Shown piece after piece: positions 17,087 through 26,435 of a DNA stretch of 44,237 nucleotides (within the stretch, counting starts at the first letter, position 1; each line of letters begins with the position of its first letter). Source of the stretch: Clostridia bacterium (GTDB lineage: Bacteria > Bacillota > Clostridia > Oscillospirales > Acutalibacteraceae); NCBI GenBank assembly GCA_017474125.1, contig JAFVIF010000051.1, positions 1-44,237 of the forward strand, written 5' to 3'. Below the pieces are notes generated by a model that was not told the origin of the DNA, made no database searches, and saw nothing but the letters and a program-made list of their open reading frames with translations. Position numbers and translations under genes: made by a program.

Positions 17087-19414
17087 ATGTTTTCTGAAAA
17101 GTTTATTTCCGCTACAAAGGAGCGCAATACGGTTGCAAGTCACGTTGCCGCGCCTTATATGCGTAAAACCTTGGTTTTAGACGCTGTTCCCGAGGAGCTT
17201 TCCATAACTGTTTGCGGCCTTGGCTTTTATGATATTTTTGTTAACGGACAAAAAATTACCAAGGGTCTTTTAGCACCCTATATTTCTAACCCTGATGATA
17301 TTTGCTATTACGATAGGTACGACCTTACTCCTTACGTCGGCGTGGGCGAAAACGTTATCGGATTTATTTTGGGCAACGGCTTTAAGAATAATGACGGCGG
17401 TGCTGTTTGGGATTTTGACGTTGCGCCCTTTACGGGAGTACCTCAGCTTGCGTTTGCTGTTGAAGGTAAAATTGGGGAGAAGAAAATTCTTGTCGAAGCC
17501 GATGAAACCGTAAAGGTTAAGGAAAGTCCGATTATTTTTGACGACCTTCGTTGCGGTGTTCATTATGATGCAAGAAAAGAAATTGACGGCTGGTGCGAAG
17601 CGGGCTTTGACGACAGCGATTGGGACAACGCTTATTTCAGCGAAAGGGTTCGCGGCATTAAGAGAGAATGTAAAGCAGAGCCGATAGTTGTAAGAAACGT
17701 GGTTGAGGCAGTTGAGGTTCGAAAAGCAAGGCTTGATAAAACCTATAACCGCCACAAAAAGCTTATTGTACCCGACAGAGTATTCAGTGAAGCCGATTAT
17801 GAAGGCTATTTATACGATTTTGGTATAAATTCCTCGGGTATACCCTTGCTTACCGTTTATAACACTACCCCCGGTCAGGTTATTGAGCTTCAGCAATGTG
17901 ACTACATAAACCATAAGGGCGAGCCCTCCTATGCAAACGTTTTCTTCTACGTTAACGGATATTCTCAAAGAGATATTTATATTTGCAAGGGTGCCGAAAA
18001 GGAAACCTTTGCGCCCTCCTTTACCTATCACGGCTTCCGTTGCAGCTTTGTAACGGGACTTCGGGAGGATCAGGCTAAAAAGGATACCGTAAAGTATCTT
18101 GAATGCTCATCCGACTTAAAGGAAAGAGGCAATTTTACCTGCTCCGATGAAACCTTAAACCAACTTCAGCAAATGGCGAGAAGAAGCGACCTTGCCAACT
18201 TCTTCTATTTCCCCAACGACTGTCCTCATCGCGAAAAGAACGGCTGGACGGGTGACGTTATGGTATCGGCTGAGCATATGCTTATAAATTTAAAGGCGGA
18301 AAACAGCCTTAGAGAGTATATGTTTAACGTTCGCGCCGCTCAGAATATACAGGGCACCATCCCCGGTGTCGTGCCTACGGGCGGATGGGGCTTTAAATGG
18401 GGTAACGGTCCTATTTGGGATAACGTGCTTATTGAAGTGCCTTATCAAATTTATCGCTATACTGGTAATATTGACGTTCTTAAGGAAAACGTCTATGCAA
18501 TATATAAATACTTAGGCTATGCCGCAGGCAAGCGCAATGAAAAGGGCTTGCTTTGCTACGGTCTCGGTGACTGGGTGAAGCCGAAGGGCGGCAAGGACGT
18601 TGCTCCCAAGGAGCTGGTTGACAGCATTATGATTTATCAGTTTGCTATGAAGTCGGCTATTGTGTTTGATTTACTTGGCAAGAGCCTTGAAAAGGCTTAT
18701 GCTTTGGGCTTGGCAGAGGAGCTTAAGGCGGCGATTATTGAAGAATATATTGATGACGAAAAGGGTGTTGTTGCAAACGGCGAGCAAACCGCTTACGTAT
18801 TGGCTATTACTCATGGTATGTTCAGCAAATCGGGTAATAAAAAGGCTGTAGAAAACCTTGTAAGGGAAATAAAGGAATACGACGGTATGCATGACTGCGG
18901 TATGATTGGCATACGCTACCTTTTCTATGCGCTTTCAAGAAACGGCTATGCCGATTTGGCCTATGAGCTTATTGTAAGCGAAAAGGTGAACGGCTACGGA
19001 CAGTTCGTTAAGAAGGGTATGACCTCGCTTCCCGAAAGCTTTTCCGTATTTGACGAAAACGGCGACCCTCAGCCCTGGCTGTCGCTTAACCACCACTTCT
19101 TTGGTGATATAAGTCACTTCTTTATTTCCGACATTGCGGGTATAAGAGTTAACGACGGCTTTAAAAATGCCGATAATATTGATATTGCCCCCAACTTTAT
19201 TTCTGCCCTGAATAATGCAAAGGCTTATTTTGAGAGCGTTAAGGGCAGGGTTGATGCCGCTTGGGAAAGAAACGGCAATGAAATTAAGCTTAGTCTTGTA
19301 ATTCCCGAAGGCATAAAGGGTGAAATAAAGCTTCCCGCGGGAGCCGTTTTTGCCGACGGCAGTAAAATAAAGGAAGCCGTAACCGGTGATTACCAAGTGT
19401 TTTTAGGAGTATAA
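17087..19414 (+). CDS. Alpha-L-rhamnosidase (GH78)
   Basis: 775 residues, with AGGAGG 6 bp before ATG. The N terminus has the beta-sandwich signature of bacterial rhamnosidases (APYMRKTLVL, GLGFYDIFVNGQKI, LAPYISNPDD, ILGNGFKN). The (alpha/alpha)6 catalytic domain shows NDCPHREKNGWTGD (residues 377-390), the GH78 acid-bearing motif, and a C-terminal beta domain follows. No signal peptide, so it probably releases L-rhamnose from imported plant or flavonoid glycosides. It is coupled to manA: one base separates them and the manA ribosome site lies inside the last codons. Confidence 0.9.
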   Translation: MFSEKFISATKERNTVASHVAAPYMRKTLVLDAVPEELSITVCGLGFYDIFVNGQKITKGLLAPYISNPDDICYYDRYDLTPYVGVGENVIGFILGNGFKNNDGGAVWDFDVAPFTGVPQLAFAVEGKIGEKKILVEADETVKVKESPIIFDDLRCGVHYDARKEIDGWCEAGFDDSDWDNAYFSERVRGIKRECKAEPIVVRNVVEAVEVRKARLDKTYNRHKKLIVPDRVFSEADYEGYLYDFGINSSGIPLLTVYNTTPGQVIELQQCDYINHKGEPSYANVFFYVNGYSQRDIYICKGAEKETFAPSFTYHGFRCSFVTGLREDQAKKDTVKYLECSSDLKERGNFTCSDETLNQLQQMARRSDLANFFYFPNDCPHREKNGWTGDVMVSAEHMLINLKAENSLREYMFNVRAAQNIQGTIPGVVPTGGWGFKWGNGPIWDNVLIEVPYQIYRYTGNIDVLKENVYAIYKYLGYAAGKRNEKGLLCYGLGDWVKPKGGKDVAPKELVDSIMIYQFAMKSAIVFDLLGKSLEKAYALGLAEELKAAIIEEYIDDEKGVVANGEQTAYVLAITHGMFSKSGNKKAVENLVREIKEYDGMHDCGMIGIRYLFYALSRNGYADLAYELIVSEKVNGYGQFVKKGMTSLPESFSVFDENGDPQPWLSLNHHFFGDISHFFISDIAGIRVNDGFKNADNIDIAPNFISALNNAKAYFESVKGRVDAAWERNGNEIKLSLVIPEGIKGEIKLPAGAVFADGSKIKEAVTGDYQVFLGV

Positions 19415-19415
19415 A

Positions 19416-20447
19416 ATGATTTATAAGTTTAAAGAAAACAGAGTGTGGCGTGCATATTACGGTGGCGAAAGGCTTGATGCCTTTGCAGGCAAGGAGGAAA
19501 GGGTAAGGGGCAGACGTCCCGAAGAATGGATTGCGTCTACAGTTATTGCCTTTAATGCCGACCGACCAAACGAAAAAGAGGGCATTAGCGTTACCGAAGA
19601 GGGTGAAAATTTTGCCGAGCTTATTGAGAATAATCCCGTAGAAATGCTTGGCAAGGCTTTGGCCGAAAGGTATAAAAATAAAATGTCGATACTGGTAAAG
19701 CTTTTGGATGCAGGGGAACGTCTTGTTATTCAGTGTCACCCCAGCGTGCCCTTTGCCAAAAAGGAATTTGGCAGTCAGTTCGGCAAAACCGAATGCTGGT
19801 ATATTCTTGAAGCCGATGAAACCGCAAACGTTTATTTAGGCTTTAAGGAGGGTATAACCAAGGAAAAATGGAAGGCACTTTTTGAAACGCAGAACGTTGA
19901 AGGAATGCTCGATTGCTTACATAATCATTCGGTTAAAAAAGGCGACCTTTATTTTGTAGAGGGTGGCGTGCCCCATGCAATTGGCGGCGGCTGTCTTATG
20001 GTTGAATTACAGGAGCCTACCGATTTGATGGTTATTCCCGAAAGGGTAACTCCTTCGGGAGTTGAGCTTGCCGACGTAAAGCTGCACGGCGGTATAGGCT
20101 TTGACAAAATGTGGGATTGTTATCACTATAACGGTATGAGCAAAGAGGAAATAAAGGAAAAATACTACCGCCACGTAGATGAAAACGCTACGGGTATGAT
20201 ACCCGTTGTAGACAGCTCTCTGACCGAACGTTTCTCCCTTGACGTGCTTCGAATTGACGGTGAATATACTACCGATTTTTGCGGCAAATATGCCGCTTGC
20301 GTTGTTACCGACGGCATCTTTACCTTAAATGACGGAGAAAGGGAATACACCCTTAAAAAAAGTGATAAATTCTTTATACCTGCCTCTACAGAAAAAATTA
20401 AATGGACGGGTAAGGGTGAAGCGGCAATTTGCCTTCCGTGTGAATAA
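19416..20447 (+). CDS. manA: Mannose-6-phosphate isomerase, class I
   Basis: 343 residues. Class I phosphomannose isomerase motifs include the zinc-binding segment QCHPS (106-110), then KTECWYIL, GVPHAIGGG and LMVELQEPTDLMV, with a small C-terminal cupin domain. It interconverts mannose-6-phosphate and fructose-6-phosphate, feeding mannose into glycolysis or providing GDP-mannose precursors. Pairing with a rhamnosidase, and a beta-mannosidase-like gene further on, suggests use of plant heteroglycans. The ribosome site TAGGAG lies in the end of the upstream gene, so translation is coupled. Confidence 0.88.
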   Translation: MIYKFKENRVWRAYYGGERLDAFAGKEERVRGRRPEEWIASTVIAFNADRPNEKEGISVTEEGENFAELIENNPVEMLGKALAERYKNKMSILVKLLDAGERLVIQCHPSVPFAKKEFGSQFGKTECWYILEADETANVYLGFKEGITKEKWKALFETQNVEGMLDCLHNHSVKKGDLYFVEGGVPHAIGGGCLMVELQEPTDLMVIPERVTPSGVELADVKLHGGIGFDKMWDCYHYNGMSKEEIKEKYYRHVDENATGMIPVVDSSLTERFSLDVLRIDGEYTTDFCGKYAACVVTDGIFTLNDGEREYTLKKSDKFFIPASTEKIKWTGKGEAAICLPCE

Positions 20448-20475
20448 AATTATCGAAAAACCAAAAACTTTTTCA

Positions 20476-20504
20476 TTGTGATTTGCATTAAAACAAGTTA
20501 TAAT
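20476..20504 (+). promoter_or_regulatory. Promoter of the GNAT gene
   Basis: TTGTGA (20476-20481), a 17-bp spacer and TATAAT (20499-20504), followed by AAAGGAGG before the ATG at 20536. The -10 box is perfect and the -35 box is weaker. Confidence 0.6.
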
Positions 20505-20535
20505 TCTTTTAAAGCGTTTTAAAGGAGGTAATAAT

Positions 20536-21282
20536 ATGATAAAGTTCGAAAAATACGTAGTGGGAACCGGCGAAAGTGAAGGCTACAAGGCACTTAAAGC
20601 CACTATCCCCGAGGAAGATAAATATATGCACTTCCGTCTTGACGGAAATTGTCTTGAGTACTGCGAGGATATTTATTTTGTAGCACACGAGGACGGAAAG
20701 GCTCTTTGCAGAATTTGGATGTGCTATCCCAGACACGAAAATCCAATTGCCAACTGGGGCGCTGTTTATACCCTTGAGGAATGCAGAGGAAGAGGTATCT
20801 GCAATAAAACTCTTGCTTTTTGTATAGAAGAAATAGAAAAGCTTGAAAACTCACCCTTGGGTCTTTTTTGCACTTCGGGGCAGCAGTGGGTTACCGATAT
20901 GTATACTAAATTCGGCTTTAAAACCGCTATACACGATACTACAAGAGGTCCGCTCTATCGTCCTCTCGTCCATAGCCCCGAAACCTTTAAAGAGTTTTGT
21001 GACGGTTACTATACCCCCGCAAAGAATTTGCGCGCCGTAAAGGCAACCTGGGAATGGAGAAATGAAATAGATTGCCTTTTTAACTTTGCGATGCATGATA
21101 TTGGACTCGATTATGCTGTTGACGGCACACGCGACCTTTACGCTATGCTGCTTAACGGTACCGAAAAGGACGTTAAGGTTATATTAACCGATGAAAACAA
21201 ATGCGTTGGCTGGATGGTAGACGGCAAGGCTAAGGTTTATCCCGCTTACGAAGGCTTATTGGCCGATATGGTAATTGAATAA
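20536..21282 (+). CDS. GNAT-family N-acetyltransferase
   Basis: 248 residues behind AAAGGAGGTAATAAT. The first 150 residues carry a GNAT fold: strand DIYFVAHEDGKALCRIWM, then GAVYTLEECRGRGICNKTL with the acetyl-CoA phosphate-binding RGRGI, and a later MYTKFGFK strand-helix. The last 90 residues hold no domain I recognise. The acceptor substrate is unknown. It has its own promoter and terminator, so it looks monocistronic, standing where rpsB-tsf usually precede pyrH in Firmicutes. Confidence 0.75.
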   Translation: MIKFEKYVVGTGESEGYKALKATIPEEDKYMHFRLDGNCLEYCEDIYFVAHEDGKALCRIWMCYPRHENPIANWGAVYTLEECRGRGICNKTLAFCIEEIEKLENSPLGLFCTSGQQWVTDMYTKFGFKTAIHDTTRGPLYRPLVHSPETFKEFCDGYYTPAKNLRAVKATWEWRNEIDCLFNFAMHDIGLDYAVDGTRDLYAMLLNGTEKDVKVILTDENKCVGWMVDGKAKVYPAYEGLLADMVIE

Positions 21283-21291
21283 AAAATAAAC

Positions 21292-21324
21292 AAAAAACAC
21301 AGGAAAAATTTTCTGTGTTTTTTT
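21292..21324 (+). terminator. Terminator between the GNAT gene and pyrH
   Basis: Stem AAAAAACACAG (21292-21302) with CTGTGTTTTTT (21313-21323), followed by more T. The A-run on the left arm lets it work on both strands. Confidence 0.75.
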
Positions 21325-21325
21325 G

Positions 21326-21354
21326 TTGCAAATAATCTGTATATATAGTAAAAT
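21326..21354 (+). promoter_or_regulatory. Promoter of the pyrH-polC operon
   Basis: TTGCAA (21326-21331), a 17-bp spacer and TAAAAT (21349-21354), 31 bp before the UMP kinase start region. It begins right after the preceding terminator. Confidence 0.6.
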
Positions 21355-21390
21355 ATATATGATTGAAATATATAGGAAAGCAGGATGTTT

Positions 21391-22095
21391 ATGAAACCGA
21401 TTTATAAGCGCGTTTTACTTAAGCTTTCGGGCGAGGCCCTTGCAGGCTCAAAGGGAAGCGGACTGGATTTTGATAAGGTAGTAGAGGTTTGCGAAAGCAT
21501 TAAAAAATGTGTTGATATGGGCGTTGAAATCGCTATCGTTGTGGGCGGAGGCAACTTCTGGAGAGGCAGAAGCAGCGGAAAAATGGACAGAACGAGAGCT
21601 GACCATATGGGAATGCTTGCAACAAGCATTAACGCTTTGGCTGTAGCCGACGGTCTTGAGCAGGTTGGCGTAACGGCAAGGGTGCAAACCGCTATTGAAA
21701 TGCGCCAAATCGCCGAGCTTTATATAAGAAACAAGGCTGTTCGCCACCTTGAAAAGGGCAGAGTAGTTGTTTTCGGCTGCGGAACGGGTAATCCGTTCTT
21801 CTCCACCGATACCGCAGCGGCTCTTCGCGCCGCCGAAATTGATGCTGACGTTATTTTCAAGGCTACAAACGTTGATGGTGTTTACGACAGCGACCCTAAA
21901 AGGAACCCCGATGCCAAAAAGTTCGATACTCTTTCACACCTTGACGTGTTACAAAAAGAGCTTCACGTAATGGACAGCACCGCCGCCTCCCTTTGTATGG
22001 ATAACGATATTGAAATTCTTGTGTTTAATCTTGATAACCCTGAGAATATCGTTCGTGCTATGGTAGGCGAGCCTATAGGTACTGTTGTAAAATAA
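21391..22095 (+). CDS. pyrH: UMP kinase
   Basis: 234 residues from ATG 21391, preceded by GCAGGA; ATG 21385 is an in-frame alternative. Bacterial UMP kinase motifs are [12 protein letters not shown] at the N terminus, [46 protein letters not shown] and [13 protein letters not shown]. It phosphorylates UMP to UDP with ATP, as a hexamer regulated by GTP and UTP. This hexameric type is unrelated to the eukaryotic UMP/CMP kinase. First gene of the housekeeping cluster, 26 bp before frr. Confidence 0.95.
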   Translation: MKPIYKRVLLKLSGEALAGSKGSGLDFDKVVEVCESIKKCVDMGVEIAIVVGGGNFWRGRSSGKMDRTRADHMGMLATSINALAVADGLEQVGVTARVQTAIEMRQIAELYIRNKAVRHLEKGRVVVFGCGTGNPFFSTDTAAALRAAEIDADVIFKATNVDGVYDSDPKRNPDAKKFDTLSHLDVLQKELHVMDSTAASLCMDNDIEILVFNLDNPENIVRAMVGEPIGTVVK

Positions 22096-22121
22096 TTAAA
22101 TTTATATACGGAGGAAATTTT

Positions 22122-22676
22122 ATGGATAACTTAATTAAAAACACAGAACAGAGAATGGATAAATCTATTGACGCTCTTGACAGAGATTATAAATCGGTAA
22201 GAGTTGGAAGAGCTAACGCTTCGGTGCTTGACAGAATTAACGTTGACTACTACGGTGTTCCCACTCCCATTCAGCAGATGGCCGCAGTTTCTATGCCCGA
22301 GCCCAGAATTCTTATGATTAAGCCTTGGGACGCTACCACCTTAAGAGATATTGAAAAGGCTATTCTTACTTCCGATATCGGTATTAATCCTCAAAACGAC
22401 GGTACCGCTATTCGTCTTAACTTCCCGCCTCTTACCGAGGAGAGAAGAAAAGAGGTTGTTAAAGAGGTTAAGAAAATGGCAGAGGATGCCAAGGTTTCGG
22501 TTCGTAACATTAGAAGAGATGCTCTCGAAAAGCTTAAGGCTATGAAGAAAAACGGCGAAATTACCGAGGATGACGAAAAGAACGGTGAGAAGAAAATCCA
22601 GAATCTTACCGATAAGTTCTGTAAGGAAATTGACGGTCTTCAGGCTGTTAAGGAAAAAGAAGTAATTGAAATTTAA
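22122..22676 (+). CDS. frr: Ribosome recycling factor
   Basis: 184 residues, the normal size, with GGAGGAAAT before ATG. Conserved segments are VRVGRANASVLDRINVDYYG, PTPIQQMAAVSMPEPR, LMIKPWD, GTAIRLNFPPLTEERR and VRNIRRDALEKLK. The protein folds as a three-helix bundle plus a beta domain mimicking tRNA and, with EF-G, splits post-termination ribosomes. Its usual partner pyrH is directly upstream. Confidence 0.96.
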   Translation: MDNLIKNTEQRMDKSIDALDRDYKSVRVGRANASVLDRINVDYYGVPTPIQQMAAVSMPEPRILMIKPWDATTLRDIEKAILTSDIGINPQNDGTAIRLNFPPLTEERRKEVVKEVKKMAEDAKVSVRNIRRDALEKLKAMKKNGEITEDDEKNGEKKIQNLTDKFCKEIDGLQAVKEKEVIEI

Positions 22677-22689
22677 GGTAAAAACCAAA

Positions 22690-23403
22690 ATGCTTTTTAA
22701 AAAAGAAAACAATGCGCCCCGGAATGTTCCGGGGCATATTGCCATTATAATGGACGGTAATGGCAGATGGGCTAAAAATAAAGGTATGCCAAGGTCCTTT
22801 GGACATACCGCAGGTGCAAAAAAGTTTAAAGAAATTGCAAGATATTGTAATAAAATAGGCGTAAAATACCTTACGGTTTATGCCTTTTCTACCGAAAATT
22901 GGAAGCGTCCAAAGGAAGAAATCGACGGTATTATGAATTTACTTAGGGATTATCTTTTGGATACCGCCAACTTTAAGGGTGAAAACGTTAGGCTTCGTTT
23001 TATAGGTGACCGCGAAAGTCTGCCGCAGGATATTCGCCTTCTTATGGAAAACGGCGAAAGGGAATCGGAGGGCGCTACGGGTATGACTGCTATTCTTGCT
23101 TTAAACTACGGCGGAAGAGATGAAATTACCAAGGCGGTCAGAAGCATTGTGGCAAACGGTGTAGAAGCAGAAAAAATAGATGAAGCTCTTATTTCCTCAT
23201 ATCTTTATACTGCCGATATTCCCGACCCCGACCTTATTATCCGCCCGAGCGGTGAATACCGACTGTCTAACTTTTTAACCTGGCAGTCTGCCTATAGTGA
23301 ATTTTATTTTGATAACGTTTTATGGCCTGATTTTTCCATAAAGGATTTAGAAAAAGCGATAGACGAATATAACCGTCGTAACCGTCGCTTCGGAGGAGTA
23401 TAA
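22690..23403 (+). CDS. uppS: Undecaprenyl diphosphate synthase
   Basis: 237 residues from ATG 22690. A TTG at 22666, overlapping frr, would add 8 residues; neither start has a well-placed ribosome site, so coupling to frr is likely. cis-Prenyltransferase motifs are present: HIAIIMDGNGRWAKNKG with the catalytic Asp, FGHTAGAK, YLTVYAFSTENWKRP, NYGGRDEI, and DLIIRPSGEYRLSNFLTWQSAYSEFYF. It adds isopentenyl units to farnesyl-PP to make the lipid carrier for peptidoglycan and perhaps other glycans. A strong hairpin lies within codons 9-16. Confidence 0.94.
   Translation: MLFKKENNAPRNVPGHIAIIMDGNGRWAKNKGMPRSFGHTAGAKKFKEIARYCNKIGVKYLTVYAFSTENWKRPKEEIDGIMNLLRDYLLDTANFKGENVRLRFIGDRESLPQDIRLLMENGERESEGATGMTAILALNYGGRDEITKAVRSIVANGVEAEKIDEALISSYLYTADIPDPDLIIRPSGEYRLSNFLTWQSAYSEFYFDNVLWPDFSIKDLEKAIDEYNRRNRRFGGV
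22716..22735 (+). other. GC-rich hairpin in the first codons of uppS
   Basis: GCCCCGGAA (22716-22724) and TTCCGGGGC (22727-22735) form a perfect 9-bp stem with a 2-nt spacer. It lies in the mRNA 26-45 nt after the uppS ATG. There is no T-run, so it is not an intrinsic terminator. It encodes the region around the conserved NVPGHI, so protein constraint may explain part of it. It could slow initiation or act as a processing site. Confidence 0.5.
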
Positions 23404-23405
23404 CT

Positions 23406-24218
23406 ATGCTTACACGTATTATTTCAGGAGCAGTACTTATTTTAGTTGTCGGCGGCATTTTGGTGCTGGGTAATTTTTATCCTCCCGTGCTTGCTGCCTT
23501 TATTGCAATTATTTCTTCCATTGCTTGCTACGAAATTCTTAACAATACGGGCATTATAAAAAAGAGGGCGGCAACCTATGGCGCTTGTGTTTACGCGCTT
23601 ATTTGTGCTTTTGCTCATTTAGGCTATACAGAAAAGCTTTGGGGCGGTCTTAACAGCAGCTTTTTTACCGTGCTTTACGTTGTTTATATTGCCTTTGTTG
23701 CGCTTAAATACAATAAAGAATTCGGACTTTCCTGTATTGGTGCTTCGGTGGCCTTCCCCGTAATAATTTCTTACGCTTTTAGCTGTATTGCTTCTCTTTA
23801 CGCGAAGGAAAGCGGAGTGTTTTATCTTCTGCTTTTACTTAATTTTTCTTCCGTTTGTGATACCGGAGCGTATTTTACGGGCGTGTTGCTCGGTAAGCAT
23901 AAGCTTTGCCCCAACATAAGCCCCAAGAAAACGGTTGAGGGTGCTGTGGGCGGTATTGTATGGAGCCTTATATGCACCACCGTTCTTTGCTTTGTGTTTA
24001 AGAAGGTTCAAATTTTAGCTATAATGCTTATCGCAACCGTACCGTTTTGTATTGTAGGTATGTGCGGCGATTTATTTGCTTCGGTTATTAAAAGAAGTGT
24101 TGATTTAAAGGACTACGGCAAGCTTATTCCCGGACACGGCGGTATACTTGACCGTTTTGACAGCATACTGTTAATAGCACCCGTTTTAAGCCTATTCGTT
24201 CAGGGAGGCCTTTTCTAA
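23406..24218 (+). CDS. cdsA: Phosphatidate cytidylyltransferase
   Basis: 270 residues starting 2 bp after uppS. About seven or eight hydrophobic segments are followed by the family signature near the C terminus, KRSVDLKDYGKLIPGHGGILDR followed by FDS. It converts phosphatidic acid and CTP to CDP-diacylglycerol in the cytoplasmic membrane. DTGAYFTGVLLGKHKL and SPKKTVEGAVGG are the other conserved cytosolic loops. Stop and next start share TAATG. Confidence 0.93.
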   Translation: MLTRIISGAVLILVVGGILVLGNFYPPVLAAFIAIISSIACYEILNNTGIIKKRAATYGACVYALICAFAHLGYTEKLWGGLNSSFFTVLYVVYIAFVALKYNKEFGLSCIGASVAFPVIISYAFSCIASLYAKESGVFYLLLLLNFSSVCDTGAYFTGVLLGKHKLCPNISPKKTVEGAVGGIVWSLICTTVLCFVFKKVQILAIMLIATVPFCIVGMCGDLFASVIKRSVDLKDYGKLIPGHGGILDRFDSILLIAPVLSLFVQGGLF

Positions 24219-25354
24219 TGACCGAAAAATTAATACTCCTTGGCTCAACGGGTTCAATAGGTGTTCAAGCCTTAGAGGTTGCAAGGCGACAGAATATTAA
24301 AGTAACGGCCCTTGCGGCAGGAAAAAACGTTGACCTAATGGAGACTCAAGCACGGGAATTTCTGCCTGAAATTGCCGTTATGTATGATGAGGCGGCGGCA
24401 AAGGAATTAGCTATCCGCCTTAAGGATACCTCTGTTAAGGTGCTTGGCGGCGAAAAGGGTGTTTGCTTCGCAGCGGCAAGCAACGGTGATACCGTTCTTA
24501 ACGCTATTGTGGGGATAGCAGGCTTAAGGCCTACTATGACGGCAATAGAAGCAGGAAAAACTCTTGCACTTGCCAATAAGGAGTCTTTAGTAACGGGCGG
24601 TACCTTGGTTAAGCGTGCTCTAAAGGAAACGGGCGGAAAAATGATACCCGTTGACAGCGAGCATTCGGCTATTTTTCAGTCTATGCAGGGTGTACCCGAC
24701 GGTGCCGTTTCAAGGCTTTTGCTTACAGCTTCGGGCGGTCCGTTTTTCGGGAAAACCAAAAAAGAGCTTGAAAACGTAACCGTTTCGCAGGCTCTAAAGC
24801 ACCCTAATTGGAGTATGGGCGCAAAAATTACTATAGATTCCGCTACCCTTATGAACAAAGGACTCGAGGTTATCGAAGCGGTGCATCTTTTCGATTTGCC
24901 TGCCGATAAAATCGACGTAGTGGTGCATAGAGAAAGCATTATTCATTCGGGTGTGGAGCTTGTGGACGGAGCTATGCTTGTACAAATGGGTGTGCCCGAT
25001 ATGAAGCTTCCCATTCAGTATGCTCTTACCTATCCGCAAAGGGCAGCTTTAGGCGAGCGTCTTGACCTTATAAGCCTTTCAAGGCTTACCTTTTATGCGC
25101 CCGATACATCTACCTTTAGGTGTCTGCCCGTATGTATTGACGCAGTGCGTGAGGGCGGCCTTAAGCCTACCGCGGCAAACGGCGCTAACGAAATGGCGGT
25201 TGAGCTTTTCCTAAGGGGAAAAATCGGCTTTTTGCAGATTGCAGAGCTTGTTGAGGCGGCCAAGGAAAATCAGCCTAAGGTGTCAAGCTTCAATTTAGAG
25301 GACGTTTTTGAGGCCGACAAAGCGGCAAGAAAGTTTGTTTTATCCCGCGTTTGA
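24218..25354 (+). CDS. dxr: 1-deoxy-D-xylulose 5-phosphate reductoisomerase
   Basis: 378 residues overlapping cdsA by one base. Motifs: LLGSTGSIGVQALEV (NADPH binding), ALANKESLVTGG, PVDSEHSAIFQSM with the metal-binding D and E, LLTASGGPFF, HPNWSMGAKITIDSATLMNKGLE, and VVHRESIIHSGVE. It makes 2-C-methyl-D-erythritol 4-phosphate from DXP, the committed MEP-pathway step inhibited by fosmidomycin. Another MEP enzyme, ispG, lies two genes on. Confidence 0.96.
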   Translation: MTEKLILLGSTGSIGVQALEVARRQNIKVTALAAGKNVDLMETQAREFLPEIAVMYDEAAAKELAIRLKDTSVKVLGGEKGVCFAAASNGDTVLNAIVGIAGLRPTMTAIEAGKTLALANKESLVTGGTLVKRALKETGGKMIPVDSEHSAIFQSMQGVPDGAVSRLLLTASGGPFFGKTKKELENVTVSQALKHPNWSMGAKITIDSATLMNKGLEVIEAVHLFDLPADKIDVVVHRESIIHSGVELVDGAMLVQMGVPDMKLPIQYALTYPQRAALGERLDLISLSRLTFYAPDTSTFRCLPVCIDAVREGGLKPTAANGANEMAVELFLRGKIGFLQIAELVEAAKENQPKVSSFNLEDVFEADKAARKFVLSRV

Positions 25355-25364
25355 TTTTTTTGAG

Positions 25365-26423
25365 GTGATTTTTATTTCTTCTTTAATTGAAATTTGGAAT
25401 AACGTATGGCCTTATCTTATTGCCGTGCTTATGTTTTTAATTCTTATAGTAATACACGAATTCGGCCATTTTATTGTGGCTAAGCTGTTTAAGGTAAGGG
25501 TTAATGAATTTGCCGTAGGCTTTGGTCCTAAGCTGTTTAAGGTGCAGGGAAAGGAAACTCTGTACCGCTTTAATTTAATCCCCTTCGGTGGCTACTGCGC
25601 TATGGAGGGTGAGGATGAGGAAAGCGAAGACCCAAGGGCTTTTTGTAACGCAAAGGCCTATAAAAGGTTTTTTATAGTTGCCGCAGGCGCTGTTTTTAAC
25701 CTTATACTCGGCCTTATTATCGTGGCCATTGTCGTAACTGCCAATCCTTATGTTGTTACCACCCGTGTTGCCCGTTTTGACGATAATGCCTTAAGCGCTC
25801 AATCGGGACTTATGGTTGAGGATGAAATAATAGAAATTGACGGCAGAGCTGTCTATTCCTATTACGATATTGCCTATGCCTTTACCGCCGTTGAGGACGG
25901 CGACCTTCAAATGAAGGTTATAAGAAACGGTGAAAAGATTAATCTTGAAAAGGTTTCCTTTGCTACCGAAAGCGAGGACGGAGTAACCTTTATTAACCTT
26001 GATTTTAAGTTTTTGGCGGTAAAAAAGACATTTTTGAACGTAGTTGAGTCAACCTTTAAAACTGCCTTTTCCTATTGCAGAACGGTTTGGTTTTCTCTTG
26101 TTGACCTTATAGGCGGAAGGTTTGGCATCAGCGCAGTATCGGGCCCTGTGGGAGTAACCGCTACTATCGGTCAAGCGGCAAGGCTCGGTCTTATGAATAT
26201 ACTTCCGATAATGGCGCTTATAACCATCAATCTCGGCGTTTTTAACCTTTTACCCGTGCCTGCCTTGGACGGCGGAAGGCTTATATTCATTTTACTTGAA
26301 ATGATACTTCGCCGCCCCGTTGCCAAAAAGTACGAGGGTATTGTTCACGGTGTGGGGCTTGCGTTACTGTTAATGCTGATGGTGGTTGTTACCTTTAAGG
26401 ATATTTTCAGTTTGATAAAATAA
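25365..26423 (+). CDS. rseP: RseP-type site-2 zinc metalloprotease
   Basis: About 350 residues. Membrane segments surround the zinc motif HEFGH (31-35 counted from GTG 25365), a PDZ domain follows (about 125-210), and the C-terminal NLLPVPALDGGR carries the third zinc ligand. Such proteases clip membrane-bound anti-sigma factors or signal-peptide remnants. The start is unclear: no ATG is present in the right region. AGGTGA (25363-25368) stands 5 bp before an in-frame ATT at 25374, while GTG 25365 lies inside that ribosome site and TTG 25308 would overlap dxr by 47 bp. Annotated here from GTG 25365 by convention. Confidence 0.9.
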   Translation: MIFISSLIEIWNNVWPYLIAVLMFLILIVIHEFGHFIVAKLFKVRVNEFAVGFGPKLFKVQGKETLYRFNLIPFGGYCAMEGEDEESEDPRAFCNAKAYKRFFIVAAGAVFNLILGLIIVAIVVTANPYVVTTRVARFDDNALSAQSGLMVEDEIIEIDGRAVYSYYDIAYAFTAVEDGDLQMKVIRNGEKINLEKVSFATESEDGVTFINLDFKFLAVKKTFLNVVESTFKTAFSYCRTVWFSLVDLIGGRFGISAVSGPVGVTATIGQAARLGLMNILPIMALITINLGVFNLLPVPALDGGRLIFILLEMILRRPVAKKYEGIVHGVGLALLLMLMVVVTFKDIFSLIK

Positions 26424-26435
26424 CGGGGTAGAGCT

